This document shows positions 35,060 to 43,189 of a stretch of DNA of 64,000 nucleotides, piece after piece (the first letter of the stretch is position 1; the number at the start of each line of letters is the position of its first letter). The DNA comes from Acetobacterium malicum subsp. dehalogenans DSM 11527. Lineage in GTDB: Bacteria; Bacillota; Clostridia; Eubacteriales; Eubacteriaceae. The stretch spans positions 1-64,000 of the forward strand of contig NZ_AXAC01000026.1 in assembly GCF_000472665.1 (NCBI RefSeq), written 5' to 3'. Both the position numbers and the translations under genes were made by a program. The notes beneath the pieces were generated by a model that was not told the origin of the DNA, did no database searches, and saw only the letters and a list, made by a program, of their open reading frames with translations.

Positions 35060-37245
35060 GCAAGACAGCCTTTGAACGATACGCACCCTTTATCCAGGAA
35101 TACATCTATCGAAAAAAGTGGACGGATTTGCGGGAAGTCCAGGTGGAGGCCTGTGAGGCCATTCTGGACACCGACGACCATGTCATTATTGCTTCGGGAA
35201 CAGCATCGGGAAAAACGGAAGCCGCCTTTTTTCCAATGCTCACGCAATTGCAGCAGCACCCGTCAAATACCATTGCGATTATGTATATCGGTCCGCTAAA
35301 GGCGCTAATCAACGATCAGTTTGAGCGTTTGAGCGATTTGCTGGAAGAAAGTGACATTCCGGTTTGGCCCTGGCATGGGGATGTTTCCCAATCCCTTAAA
35401 AAACAGGCCTTAAACAAAGCAAAAGGTATTCTCCAGATCACGCCCGAATCCCTGGAGGCGCTGATCATGCGGCGACCTGGAGAAGCCGCCCATTTGTTTG
35501 CCGATTTACGTTTTGTCGTAATTGATGAAATCCATGCCCTGATGGGTGTCGACCGTGGCTTGCAGGTGATCTGTCTGTTAAGCAGGCTGAAAAAACTGAC
35601 AGGCTGCAAACCCAGAAGAATCGGGCTTTCGGCGACCCTGAATGATTATCAGCCGGCGATGACGTTTTTATCGGCCGGCACCAAAAGAGAAACCATTCCG
35701 GTTGGAATTAAAACCCATCAGCGAACCGTGTTACTTGCTGCTGAAAGTTTTGTCCTGCCCAAGGAGGATGCCAAAAAAGATGATGTTTTAGCTGCTTATA
35801 ATGATTTTATCTATGAGCATTGTCATCACAAAAAGTGTCTGATCTTTACAAACAGTCGGGCAGGTGCGGAAGAAGTGATCAATGATATGAAAGCGCTGGC
35901 CGTTAAAAAGCATGAACGGGATGTCTTCTTTGTCCATCATGGCAGTGTTTCAGCGATGTTGCGCCACGAAGCCGAGGCCGCCCTCAAAGAACAGCAGGGG
36001 CCGACGGTCACCGCGGCGACTTTGACGCTGGAGCTGGGAATTGATGTCGGTGATCTGGATTCGATTATTCAAATTGGGGCACCTTTTAGCTGTTCAAGTT
36101 TTGTTCAGCGGCTGGGCCGGTCGGGCAGGCGCACCGGAAAATCTAAAATGCTGTTTGTCAATCAGTTTGAGGAAGATCGACACAGTCCCTTTGATATGAT
36201 CCCCTGGGATCTGATTCGGTCAATTGCCGTGATCCAATTATATCTGGAAGAACGCTGGGTGGAGCCTTTTGAAGTTAAGCCAAAACCTTTTAGTCTGTTG
36301 GCTCATCAGACTTTAAGCACCCTTTTTACTTATGGGGAACTTAAGCCTCCGGATCTGGCTCAAAATGTCCTGACCATGCCACCTTTTGCGGGCATTGATC
36401 AAAATGAATACCGTTTACTTTTGCAAAAAATGATTACCGACGATTATCTCCAGCGCATGGATTCCGGTGAAATAATTATCGGCTTAAAAGGGGAAAAAAT
36501 CGTTCAGCATTACAGCTTTTATGCGGTCTTTCAGGATGAGGAAGTTTACCACGTTTTTAGTCAAAACGGCGAAATCGGCACTTTAAGTACTTGCCCGGCA
36601 GTGAGTGAAGTGTTTATCCTGGCTGGTCGCAGCTGGCAGGTTTCTTCGATTGACGAGGATTGGAAAGTGATTTATGTCAAACTGGTGAAAAACAATCGGC
36701 TTCCGAAGTGGACGGGGGATCATTCCGGTTTGATCCATACCAGAATTGTTGCGCGGATGAAAAAGGTTTTACAGGAAGAAATGATATATTCCTATCTCCA
36801 GCCGGGTTCACAGGAGCTATTAAATAAAACCCGTGATTTTGTGAAAGACAATAATCTTTTAAACTGGGCGTTTATTCCCGGCAGTACGGATTCTTTTTAT
36901 CTGTGTCCCTGGGTGGGGACAAGGCAGCTTTTTACCATTAACAATCTGCTTTTATGCGGTCTGAAAGATGAACTGCAGATTTACTCGATCCGGCAGGGAA
37001 AACATCACCTTGAAATTCGAAGTGATTTAAGCATTGAGGATTTTAATGCGGTTCTTAAAAAAGCACAGATTGATATTAATAACCCGGAGGCGGTTATTTC
37101 CGAACAACAGCAGCTAAGGATGGATAAATATGACTATATGGTTCCGAAAGAATTGCTTAGAGAGGCGTTTTTGAGAAATGTGCTGGATGTTAAAGGTTTG
37201 CAAAAGATATTGACGGATATTTGTGGAAAAACACACACGGGTTAA
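35056..37245 (+). CDS. brxHI: BrxHI/Lhr-like DEAD/DEAH-box helicase
   Basis: 729 residues; its ATG overlaps the brxD stop. Superfamily 2 motifs in order: Walker A SGTASGKT at 43-50, PLKALINDQ (Ia), TPESLEAL, DEIH in VVIDEIHAL, LSATL (III), FTNSRAGAEEV (IV), ATLTLELGIDVGDLD (V) and QRLGRSGRR (VI). The C-terminal 350 residues are Lhr-like, probably winged-helix and beta-rich. It should be an ATP-driven DNA or RNA translocase. Translational coupling to BrxD suggests that the two act together. Typical length for BrxHI. Confidence 0.87.
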   Translation: MSKTAFERYAPFIQEYIYRKKWTDLREVQVEACEAILDTDDHVIIASGTASGKTEAAFFPMLTQLQQHPSNTIAIMYIGPLKALINDQFERLSDLLEESDIPVWPWHGDVSQSLKKQALNKAKGILQITPESLEALIMRRPGEAAHLFADLRFVVIDEIHALMGVDRGLQVICLLSRLKKLTGCKPRRIGLSATLNDYQPAMTFLSAGTKRETIPVGIKTHQRTVLLAAESFVLPKEDAKKDDVLAAYNDFIYEHCHHKKCLIFTNSRAGAEEVINDMKALAVKKHERDVFFVHHGSVSAMLRHEAEAALKEQQGPTVTAATLTLELGIDVGDLDSIIQIGAPFSCSSFVQRLGRSGRRTGKSKMLFVNQFEEDRHSPFDMIPWDLIRSIAVIQLYLEERWVEPFEVKPKPFSLLAHQTLSTLFTYGELKPPDLAQNVLTMPPFAGIDQNEYRLLLQKMITDDYLQRMDSGEIIIGLKGEKIVQHYSFYAVFQDEEVYHVFSQNGEIGTLSTCPAVSEVFILAGRSWQVSSIDEDWKVIYVKLVKNNRLPKWTGDHSGLIHTRIVARMKKVLQEEMIYSYLQPGSQELLNKTRDFVKDNNLLNWAFIPGSTDSFYLCPWVGTRQLFTINNLLLCGLKDELQIYSIRQGKHHLEIRSDLSIEDFNAVLKKAQIDINNPEAVISEQQQLRMDKYDYMVPKELLREAFLRNVLDVKGLQKILTDICGKTHTG

Positions 37246-37529
37246 TCACCGGTGCCAGGCAGTGCGGCCGAGCTAGGTCGGATCATATAGGAGGCTTCCG
37301 TACTCAGTATACAAAGGATGGAGGTTTTGTGCACTATTTATACAGCCGATTCAGTGTAAGTAAGAGTAACCCCAGGCTAGTATTCCTGAGTTATGACGTT
37401 TCATATAGGCGTTGCAAATCTCATCGGGTAAGGTATGAGACGAAAGTTCTGTGAGCCAAGCCAAAATGCTTATGGAATTGACCTATTGTCTTAACTTTTT
37501 GGGGCGATTTTTTCCTGCTTTTTTCTTGA
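37246..37529. other. Non-coding stretch after the defence-like operon
   Basis: It holds the right flanking repeat (37307-37334). It also has an undefined stretch around 37430-37460 with TATGAGACGAAAGTTCTGTG, which resembles a hairpin arm found in group II introns but lacks any clear intron core. No ORF recognised. Confidence 0.4.
37307..37334. repeat. Short flanking repeat, right copy
   Basis: GTATACAAAGGATGGAGGTT then TTGTGCAC, matching 31547-31575. It lies 62 bases after the helicase stop. Confidence 0.75.
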
Positions 37530-37688
37530 TCAGAGACCGGGTGTAACGTACACTATTGGAATTCGATTCTGCTTGCCGGTGATGTCCCGGAACCGGTTTT
37601 GATTGACTGCATCCAACTGGCTTATCAGACCGTTTTTATGAAACTGACAAAAAAGAAACAGCGGGAAATTGCGGAAAGTCGGCGTTAG
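37530..37688 (+). pseudogene. C-terminal remnant of an MmcQ/YjbR-family protein
   Basis: Frame reading to the TAG at 37686-37688 gives VHYWNSILLAGDVPEPVLID then CIQLAYQTVFMKLTKKK. This matches the C-terminus of MmcQ/YjbR (CyaY-like fold) DNA-binding proteins, which have W-N-S, D-G-D-V-P and a final LxKK run. A TGA at 37527-37529 closes the frame upstream and the N-terminal two thirds are absent. Confidence 0.65.
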
Positions 37689-37729
37689 TGCCCCAGCGCT
37701 AGGTTCACTTGATTTAAAGGAGAAACGAT

Positions 37730-38215
37730 ATGGAAAATGAGAATCGCCCAGTTATTGTCTTTTTTTCAAAAGATGGAAATACCAGAAGCGGTGCTAAACG
37801 CTTAAATGAGCGTCTTGGTGGTAAGATCATTGAACTGCGGGAACAGAAAAACGGAAATGTTTTGCAGGCGCTGTTTAAAAAAGGTTCTAAACTCCAGGGC
37901 AACCCCTGGCAAGAAATCGCTGCTGCGACGGATGTTTATTTAATGCAGCCGATTTGGGCCAGCAATGCTGTACCAGCGATGAATACCTTTCTTCAAAACG
38001 CTGATTTTTCAGGAAAACAGGTTACCATCATCACGTTTCAGCAATTTGCCGACCTGAAAAACAGTGACAAAGTTCATCAGGAAATTGCCGCAGCGGTTAA
38101 ACAGCGAAACGGACAGATCATCGGAACCCATGCATTTGTTGGCGGGAAAATGGGCCACTGCGCCGCGGAAAAATTGATTTATGATCAGATCGATTCGATC
38201 GCACGACAAGACTGA
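37730..38215 (+). CDS. Flavodoxin-family protein
   Basis: 161 residues; RBS AAAGGAG. The FMN-phosphate loop is FFSKDGNTRSGAKRL at about 11-25, the second loop is MQPIWASNAVPAMNTFL, and the last part has GTHAFVGGKMG. These fit the flavodoxin/WrbA-like fold. It should carry electrons or act as a small FMN reductase in the cytoplasm. A remnant of an unrelated gene lies just upstream; the gene itself is complete. Confidence 0.85.
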   Translation: MENENRPVIVFFSKDGNTRSGAKRLNERLGGKIIELREQKNGNVLQALFKKGSKLQGNPWQEIAAATDVYLMQPIWASNAVPAMNTFLQNADFSGKQVTIITFQQFADLKNSDKVHQEIAAAVKQRNGQIIGTHAFVGGKMGHCAAEKLIYDQIDSIARQD

Positions 38216-38375
38216 TGTAAAGGCCCGATCACCAGGCTACGGGTCTTATCCAAAAGGTAATTAGCTACACCCTCAAGAAATTTAAATGAGAATCGCGTGC
38301 GATTACAAGAAGGTTAAGGCCATGCCCAGTATTCAAACCAAACCAGGTCGGCGAAAGGATAATGAGGAGCAAAAA

Positions 38376-38867
38376 ATGAAGATTCGACATACGCAAATTG
38401 AAGATATCCCGGGGATTGAAGAAATTTATACCCATGCCCGTACCATGATGACCGCGACGGGAAACCCCCATCAATGGGTTGATGGTTATCCCCAACCAAG
38501 CCTGATTGAAGATGACATCAAAAAGCAGATCAGTTATATCTGTGAAATTGATGGTCGGATTGAGGCGGTGTTTATGCTACTGCAGGAAGGCGATCCTGAC
38601 TATGACCAGATTTTTGACGGTCAGTGGCGAAATGATGAACCGTACGTTGCCATCCATCGTGTGGCCAGTGCTGGCAATGTGGCCGGACTAACCGGGGCGA
38701 TTTTTGACTGGTGCGAAAAGATCTGTCCCAATCTCCGGATTGATACTCATCGGGACAACCGGATCATGCAACGTGTTCTTACTAAAAATGGTTTTACTTA
38801 TTGCGGCCTGATTTATCTCAAGAGTGGGGCCGAACGGCTGACTTATCAGCGTGTCGGCAAGAAGTGA
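38376..38867 (+). CDS. GNAT-family N-acetyltransferase
   Basis: 163 residues from ATG 38376 with GAGGAG upstream; the frame's earlier ATG at 38286 has none. The N-terminal IRHTQIEDIPGIEEIYTHAR is a GNAT beta1-alpha1. Middle strands are IDGRIEAVFMLLQ and YVAIHRVAS, and the C-terminal is IDTHRDNRIMQRVLTKNGF. The acetyl-CoA loop is weak (NVAGLTGAIFDW instead of Q/RxxGxG/A). Substrate unknown. Convergent with the CMD gene. Confidence 0.82.
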   Translation: MKIRHTQIEDIPGIEEIYTHARTMMTATGNPHQWVDGYPQPSLIEDDIKKQISYICEIDGRIEAVFMLLQEGDPDYDQIFDGQWRNDEPYVAIHRVASAGNVAGLTGAIFDWCEKICPNLRIDTHRDNRIMQRVLTKNGFTYCGLIYLKSGAERLTYQRVGKK

Positions 38868-38923
38868 GACCTGGTTGGGAGCGTCGCAACCAGGCCTGTT
38901 TCAGGCACCTGGGCCAGGAACGC

Positions 38924-39334
38924 TTAACGCTTGCCAGGAACCGGCTGGTCATGGGGGAGTGCGTCACGGTCGGCAAAGACTTTTTTGGCAACCGTAACCG
39001 CGTTTAAAACTTTCGGAAATCCGGTGTAGGGGATACATTGAATAAAGGCTTCAATAATTTTCTCTGGTAGTATCCCGACATTTAAGGCACCATTAATATG
39101 TACGTCCAGCTGAGGTTCACAGCCGCCAGCGGTCAGCAGGCTGGTGATGGTGATCAGTTCCCGTTCGGCAAGGGTCAGCCCCGGCCGGGGGTAGATATCG
39201 CCAAAGGCGAATTCGATAATATAGTTGCCCAGGTCGGGGGCGATTGTTTTTAGTGATTCGATCACTTTTTCGCCGCCAACGCCATCAATTTTTCTTAACT
39301 GCTCGATGCCAATCTGATAACGGGTTTGATCCAT
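38924..39334 (-). CDS. Carboxymuconolactone decarboxylase (CMD)-family protein
   Basis: 136 residues; RBS GGAGG. Conserved parts are FAFGDIYPRPGLTLAERELI, ITSLLTAGG and the C-terminal NVGILPEKIIEAFIQCIPY-type helix. It lacks the CxxC pair of AhpD peroxidases, so it is nearer to the true CMD/DUF type. Its promoter carries a MerR-type 19-base spacer with a perfect dyad, and a merR gene is divergent, so it is very likely MerR-induced. Reaction unknown; the family includes decarboxylases and reductases. Confidence 0.85.
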   Translation of the reverse strand: MDQTRYQIGIEQLRKIDGVGGEKVIESLKTIAPDLGNYIIEFAFGDIYPRPGLTLAERELITITSLLTAGGCEPQLDVHINGALNVGILPEKIIEAFIQCIPYTGFPKVLNAVTVAKKVFADRDALPHDQPVPGKR

Positions 39335-39366
39335 TTGTAATTACCTCCAAAATTCTTTATACTATC

Positions 39367-39397
39367 AGTATAGTGCTTAGACTATGGTCTAAGTCAA
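39367..39397 (-). promoter_or_regulatory. MerR-type promoter of the CMD gene
   Basis: On the minus strand TTGACT (39397-39392) and TATACT (39372-39367) are separated by 19 bases, the long spacer typical of MerR activation. The spacer holds CTTAGAC-CATA-GTCTAAG (39376-39393), a perfect 7-bp dyad. Confidence 0.85.
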
Positions 39398-39420
39398 CCC
39401 TCTTTTTGAAAGGTTTTATT

Positions 39421-39792
39421 ATGATTATCAGCGAAATGGCCCAACTGACCAAGATCAGTGAATATACCCTGCGATATTATGAAAAGAAGGAATTGATTAT
39501 CGTTTCCCGCGATGCCCGGGGTCGACGCAATTATGACGAAAACGATATTGAATGGATTCGTTTCATTCAACGTCTAAAAGAGACCGGGATGCCGCTGCGG
39601 GAGATCAAAAAATATTCCGATTTGAGAGCCGAGGGCGATCAGACCATCCCCGAACGACGGGTGATGCTGGAAACCCACCGCTTATTCGTTGTTGCTGAAC
39701 AGCAAAAATGGACCCAAAATCTTTGTAACCTTGATGCAAAAATCGAGTATTATGCGACAATACCGTTAACAACTGATCAAACAAAATTTTAG
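39421..39792 (+). CDS. MerR-family transcriptional regulator
   Basis: 123 residues from ATG 39421; the frame runs upstream into the promoter region without a site. The N-terminal winged helix is MIISEMAQLTKISEYTLRYY followed by EKKELI. A second part is NYDENDIEWIRFIQRLKETG and MPLREIKKYSDL. The dimerisation helix follows, with few cysteines, so it does not look like a thiol or metal sensor of the MerR or CueR type. It belongs to the NmlR/AdhR-like general group. It is divergent from the CMD gene and 19 bases ahead of a VOC gene, which it probably regulates too. Confidence 0.88.
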   Translation: MIISEMAQLTKISEYTLRYYEKKELIIVSRDARGRRNYDENDIEWIRFIQRLKETGMPLREIKKYSDLRAEGDQTIPERRVMLETHRLFVVAEQQKWTQNLCNLDAKIEYYATIPLTTDQTKF

Positions 39793-39811
39793 ATTTAAAA
39801 AGGAGAGCGTT

Positions 39812-40171
39812 ATGAAGTTTTCATGGGTAACAGTCACCGTCAAAGATATGGATGAATCGATTCGGTTTTATACCGATATTGTGGGATTGAAGGTAGATAG
39901 CCGCAGGCCGGCCGGGCCAGATCTTGAACTGGCTTTTTTAGGGGATGGCGAAACCAAGCTGGAACTGATTTACAATAAGATCATCCCGGCGACGGGCATT
40001 GACGCCAACATTTCGCTGGGATTTGAAGTCGCCTCACTGGAGCAAACGATGGCAGAATTAGAAGCAAAAGGTATCCTGCACAGCGTCCCGTTTCAGCCTG
40101 CGCCGCAGATCAGGTACCTCTTTATCACCGACCCCAATGGGCTAAAGATTCAGCTGCTGGAGCACCTGTAA
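39812..40171 (+). CDS. VOC-family protein, paralogue 2
   Basis: 119 residues; RBS AAAGGAGAG. It has the same layout as the protein at 20785-21147: WVTVTVKDMDESIRFYTDIV, ELAFLGDGETKLEL and FITDPNGLKIQLLEHL. It differs at the middle loop (IIPATGIDANISLGF). Most likely in one transcript with merR. The pair suggests detoxification or modification of a small reactive compound sensed by MerR, but the reaction is not known. Confidence 0.87.
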   Translation: MKFSWVTVTVKDMDESIRFYTDIVGLKVDSRRPAGPDLELAFLGDGETKLELIYNKIIPATGIDANISLGFEVASLEQTMAELEAKGILHSVPFQPAPQIRYLFITDPNGLKIQLLEHL

Positions 40172-40182
40172 ACACCGCTAAT

Positions 40183-40372
40183 GTGTTTAAGTGAGGCACG
40201 ACGTATTATGATTATGAAAATCACATCAATCCCACAACGAATCAATTTAATAGCTCAGCATGCATGCTGAGCTAAACGGGGCCACCTGCGCCGCTAAACT
40301 ACCGGATGTTGCTTTAAATCACAGTCAGCCTGTGAATTTTAAAGTGCATCCGTTTTTTTGTTCTAAGCGACA
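40183..40372 (+). repeat. 190-bp leader repeat, copy L1
   Basis: It begins GTGTTTAAGTGAGGCACGAC and ends TCTAAGCGACA. Inside are a perfect 22-base palindrome AGCTCAGCATG/CATGCTGAGCT, a CTAAACTACCGG segment and a terminator. In the terminator CGGATG pairs with CATCCG, CTTTAAA with TTTAAAG and TCACAG with CTGTGA, and seven T follow. Copy L2 is at 42960-43150. It lies before the 822-residue ChW gene. It could be a leader with regulated termination; no known riboswitch class is recognised. Confidence 0.8.
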
Positions 40373-40463
40373 GCCAAGCTGTTCTGCAGAGCGAGAAAAA
40401 ATTGTTGCGGCTGTGCGTTTATAAAAAATCGGGGTATAAAAGAAAAAAAATGGAGGTATTCAA

Positions 40464-42932
40464 ATGAAAAAGATTAGAATTTTCGCAGCCGTTTGTTTGG
40501 TGCTGGCGGGGTCGCTATTTACGGCCACCAGTGTGTTTGCTCAGGATAGCAGCAATTGGTTAAAAAATGAGGGCGTCTGGGGAACGGATTCGGCCAGCTG
40601 GTCGGGGCTGCCCGCGTTGGCAACGGGGACGGTCAATAATGCGGTTTCCACTGCCGGTGGGCCGGTGATTATTACCCAACCCCAGGATGTCCACTTTACG
40701 GTTCCCCAACCGGCCAATATGACCATTGTGGTGGCCAACCCGGAAACCTGTGATTTTCAATGGCAATGGCTATTGCAAAAAGAAGGGCAACCTGATGAAT
40801 GGTACGATTTTATTGGCGAAGGCTCCCAACGGGCCACCCTGGAAAACAAAATAAGTAGTGGCCAGCTGGATGATATGGTGGTTCGTTGTGTGGTGACCAG
40901 CAAAACCGATGCTTCCAAGCTGACTGTCTCCAACCCGGCAACCTATCTCCTTGACAGCGGTTCACCGGCCTATTATGCTACCCTGGGCGACCAGATCGTT
41001 TTAATGGGACAGACCATTAATCTGACCGGTGGCGGTCAGGCCAGCTTAAGCGCCGATGGTAAAACCCTGACCCTGGACAATGCCAAACTGACCTATAGCA
41101 ACGACTATAATAGTTTTTTGAGCGGCGTCGGCATTCAGTATGCGGCTACAGCCGATGATGCCGCCAATGCGGTAACAATCGAGCTAATTGGCGATAATAC
41201 CATTGTTGCCGATACCGAAAAGAGTTATCAGGATACGGATAAGGTCAAAAAGAGTTTCGCCGGTCTTTATTTTCATGCCATCAGTGGCGAGTCTAACGAC
41301 CGCATGACCTTGACTATTGGCGGTACCGGCGCACTGCTACTGGACAGCCCCAAACAGACTCCCGAGGTCTTCGATTTTTACGGACTTTATGCCGAATCCT
41401 TTGTTAAGCTTGGCGACAGTGCCAGGGTTACCATCAATAATAAATACATTGGCGCCATTTGTGCCGATTTGGCCATGGCTGAAAACACGGCCCTGACCGT
41501 GACCGGAGAAGTCAACGCTCTGCAGCTGTTGGCTTCCTATAATGCGGTGGGAAATTTCACCATGAAGCCGGGAGCGGTGCTGGACGCCAAAGCCAAAATG
41601 GGTACCGTTGTGGCCTTAAAAGGTGACGGGCAATTTACCGCTGACGGGGCAACAATCACGCTGACCGGGGCAATGAGTGCCACCGACCAACCGATCAATG
41701 AGGATCCCATTGTCGTTGCCGGCGTGACCACCGACCGCAGTGACTCGGCAGAAGAAGGTGCCGGTAATATGACCCTCACAAACTGCAGTCTGGTGACCAG
41801 TCTCAGCAGCAATCACCAGCAGGTGATCTTCCAGCAGGGCTTACGTGTCGCGGGCAATCTGATCATTGAAGGCGGCACTGTCACCGTCACGTCAGAAATC
41901 CTCGATGAAGCGGTCAATAGCCAGGGAGTTATTGGGATCCAGGGGGCGAATATCAACCTGAAAAACAATGCGGTAACCGACATTAAGGTCAATGGCGATA
42001 ACATGGCCATTGGCTGTATCGCTAATGATCAAATGAGGATCACCGATGCCGGATTAACTGCCCTGATTGACAACAGTGCCCAAAAATTCAGCGCCACCGC
42101 GACCGAAGCCATCGGCATTGGTGCCCAGCACATGGAAATATCAATGAGCGCCGGCCAGCAACAGGTGAATGCCCAAATTTTAGGCTACGACAACGGCCTG
42201 CCGCTCGTTAATTTCCTGGATTCCAGCGATACCCGGCAGGACTACAACCCCAGCTATCAGCCGGAGCGCCTGACCCTCAGTGACAAGGCCGGGTTTGTAC
42301 TACCGACAGCGACCGATGCGGTGATTAATCAGGCCAGCCTGGAGGCCCATCAGGTCACCGGAACCCCGCTTAAAAAATATGCTGTGTATGAAGCGGTCTA
42401 CAACAAAAATGATACCACCAAAGGAGCCCAGCAGGTGACGATTGCCGCCACGGCTACCGGGAACGTCAGTTACAGTACCCAGATCCAGAATATTGGCTGG
42501 CAGCAAGCCGTTAAAAATGGTGCCGTCAGCGGCACCACCGGCGAATCCCTGCGTCTGGAAGCGATCAAAATAAATCTTGATGGTTTTGCGGATTCTGGCA
42601 GCATTGAGTACAAAAGCCATATTCAGAACAAGGGCTGGGAATCGAGCTTTAAAAGTGCCGGAGAAATCAGTGGAACCATTTCGGAAGGGCTCCGACTGGA
42701 AGCGATTGAGATCCAATTAACCGGGGCCATGGCTGAAAAATATGATGTGTATTATCAGGTTCATGCCAAGAATTTTGGTTGGCTGAATTGGGCGAAAAAT
42801 GGTGCACCGGCCGGAACCGAAGGACAATCCCTGCGTTTAGAAGCGATTCGGATTCAGGTTGTTCCCAAAGGAACGGTTGTTAGCAGTGAAGGAATCAATC
42901 CCAAAGCCTACATTACTTTGGCTGATTTATAA
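40464..42932 (+). CDS. Large secreted protein with three C-terminal ChW repeats
   Basis: 822 residues; RBS ATGGAGGT. A signal peptide ends near SVFAQD at 27. Residues about 60-180 contain an Ig-like segment (VDHFTVPQ-type strand, FQWQWLLQKEGQPDEWYDF). Residues about 180-640 are beta-rich, with GKTLTLDNAKLTYS-type stretches suggesting a beta-helix surface domain. The last 150 residues carry three ChW repeats, each with GW about eight residues before a GxxSGTxGxSLRLEAIxI core. ChW repeats are found on clostridial surface proteins. Shares this tail with the subtilisin at 55876-57570. Bracketed by the two 190-bp leader repeats. Function likely surface binding; unproven. Confidence 0.82.
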   Translation: MKKIRIFAAVCLVLAGSLFTATSVFAQDSSNWLKNEGVWGTDSASWSGLPALATGTVNNAVSTAGGPVIITQPQDVHFTVPQPANMTIVVANPETCDFQWQWLLQKEGQPDEWYDFIGEGSQRATLENKISSGQLDDMVVRCVVTSKTDASKLTVSNPATYLLDSGSPAYYATLGDQIVLMGQTINLTGGGQASLSADGKTLTLDNAKLTYSNDYNSFLSGVGIQYAATADDAANAVTIELIGDNTIVADTEKSYQDTDKVKKSFAGLYFHAISGESNDRMTLTIGGTGALLLDSPKQTPEVFDFYGLYAESFVKLGDSARVTINNKYIGAICADLAMAENTALTVTGEVNALQLLASYNAVGNFTMKPGAVLDAKAKMGTVVALKGDGQFTADGATITLTGAMSATDQPINEDPIVVAGVTTDRSDSAEEGAGNMTLTNCSLVTSLSSNHQQVIFQQGLRVAGNLIIEGGTVTVTSEILDEAVNSQGVIGIQGANINLKNNAVTDIKVNGDNMAIGCIANDQMRITDAGLTALIDNSAQKFSATATEAIGIGAQHMEISMSAGQQQVNAQILGYDNGLPLVNFLDSSDTRQDYNPSYQPERLTLSDKAGFVLPTATDAVINQASLEAHQVTGTPLKKYAVYEAVYNKNDTTKGAQQVTIAATATGNVSYSTQIQNIGWQQAVKNGAVSGTTGESLRLEAIKINLDGFADSGSIEYKSHIQNKGWESSFKSAGEISGTISEGLRLEAIEIQLTGAMAEKYDVYYQVHAKNFGWLNWAKNGAPAGTEGQSLRLEAIRIQVVPKGTVVSSEGINPKAYITLADL

Positions 42933-42959
42933 GCGTTGCTATAACGATGAATATGCGGA

Positions 42960-43150
42960 GTGTGCTTAAGTGAGGCACGTCGTATTATGATTAAAAAAAT
43001 CACATTGATCCCACAACAATCAATTTAATATATCAGCATGCATACTGAGTTAAACTGGGCCACAGCGCCACTAAACGACCGGATGTTGCTTTAAATCACA
43101 GTCAGTCTGTGAATTTTAAAGTGCATCCGGTTTTTTTGCGCTGAGCGACA
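42960..43150 (+). repeat. 190-bp leader repeat, copy L2
   Basis: It begins GTGTGCTTAAGTGAGGCACG and ends GCTGAGCGACA. The terminator arm (CGGATGTTGCTTTAAATCAC ... GTGCATCCGG then seven T) is conserved with L1 apart from one base in the loop. The upstream palindrome has several changes. It lies between the ChW gene and the decayed primase gene. Confidence 0.8.
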
Positions 43151-43189
43151 AACAAATCGATTAAAAATTTCAGAAAACAGGAGGTTATC

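Noticed and set aside
33725-37245. Complete BREX type 2 system
   Set aside because: Only brxD and brxHI are found; pglW, pglX, pglY and pglZ are not in the window.
37430-37460. Possible group II intron remnant (TATGAGACGAAAGTTCTGTG)
   Set aside because: No domain V, no intron-encoded protein and no defined ends were found; similarity is to one short hairpin only.
38250-38285. GGTAATTAGCTACACCCTC looks like the core of a preQ1-I riboswitch
   Set aside because: The P1 stem would have only about three pairs, the A-rich tail is not conserved, and the next gene is a GNAT enzyme with no queuosine link.
40183-40372. Leader repeat as a class I or II c-di-GMP riboswitch
   Set aside because: The GCAAAGC pocket and GAAA tetraloop of class I, and the class II pattern, are absent.
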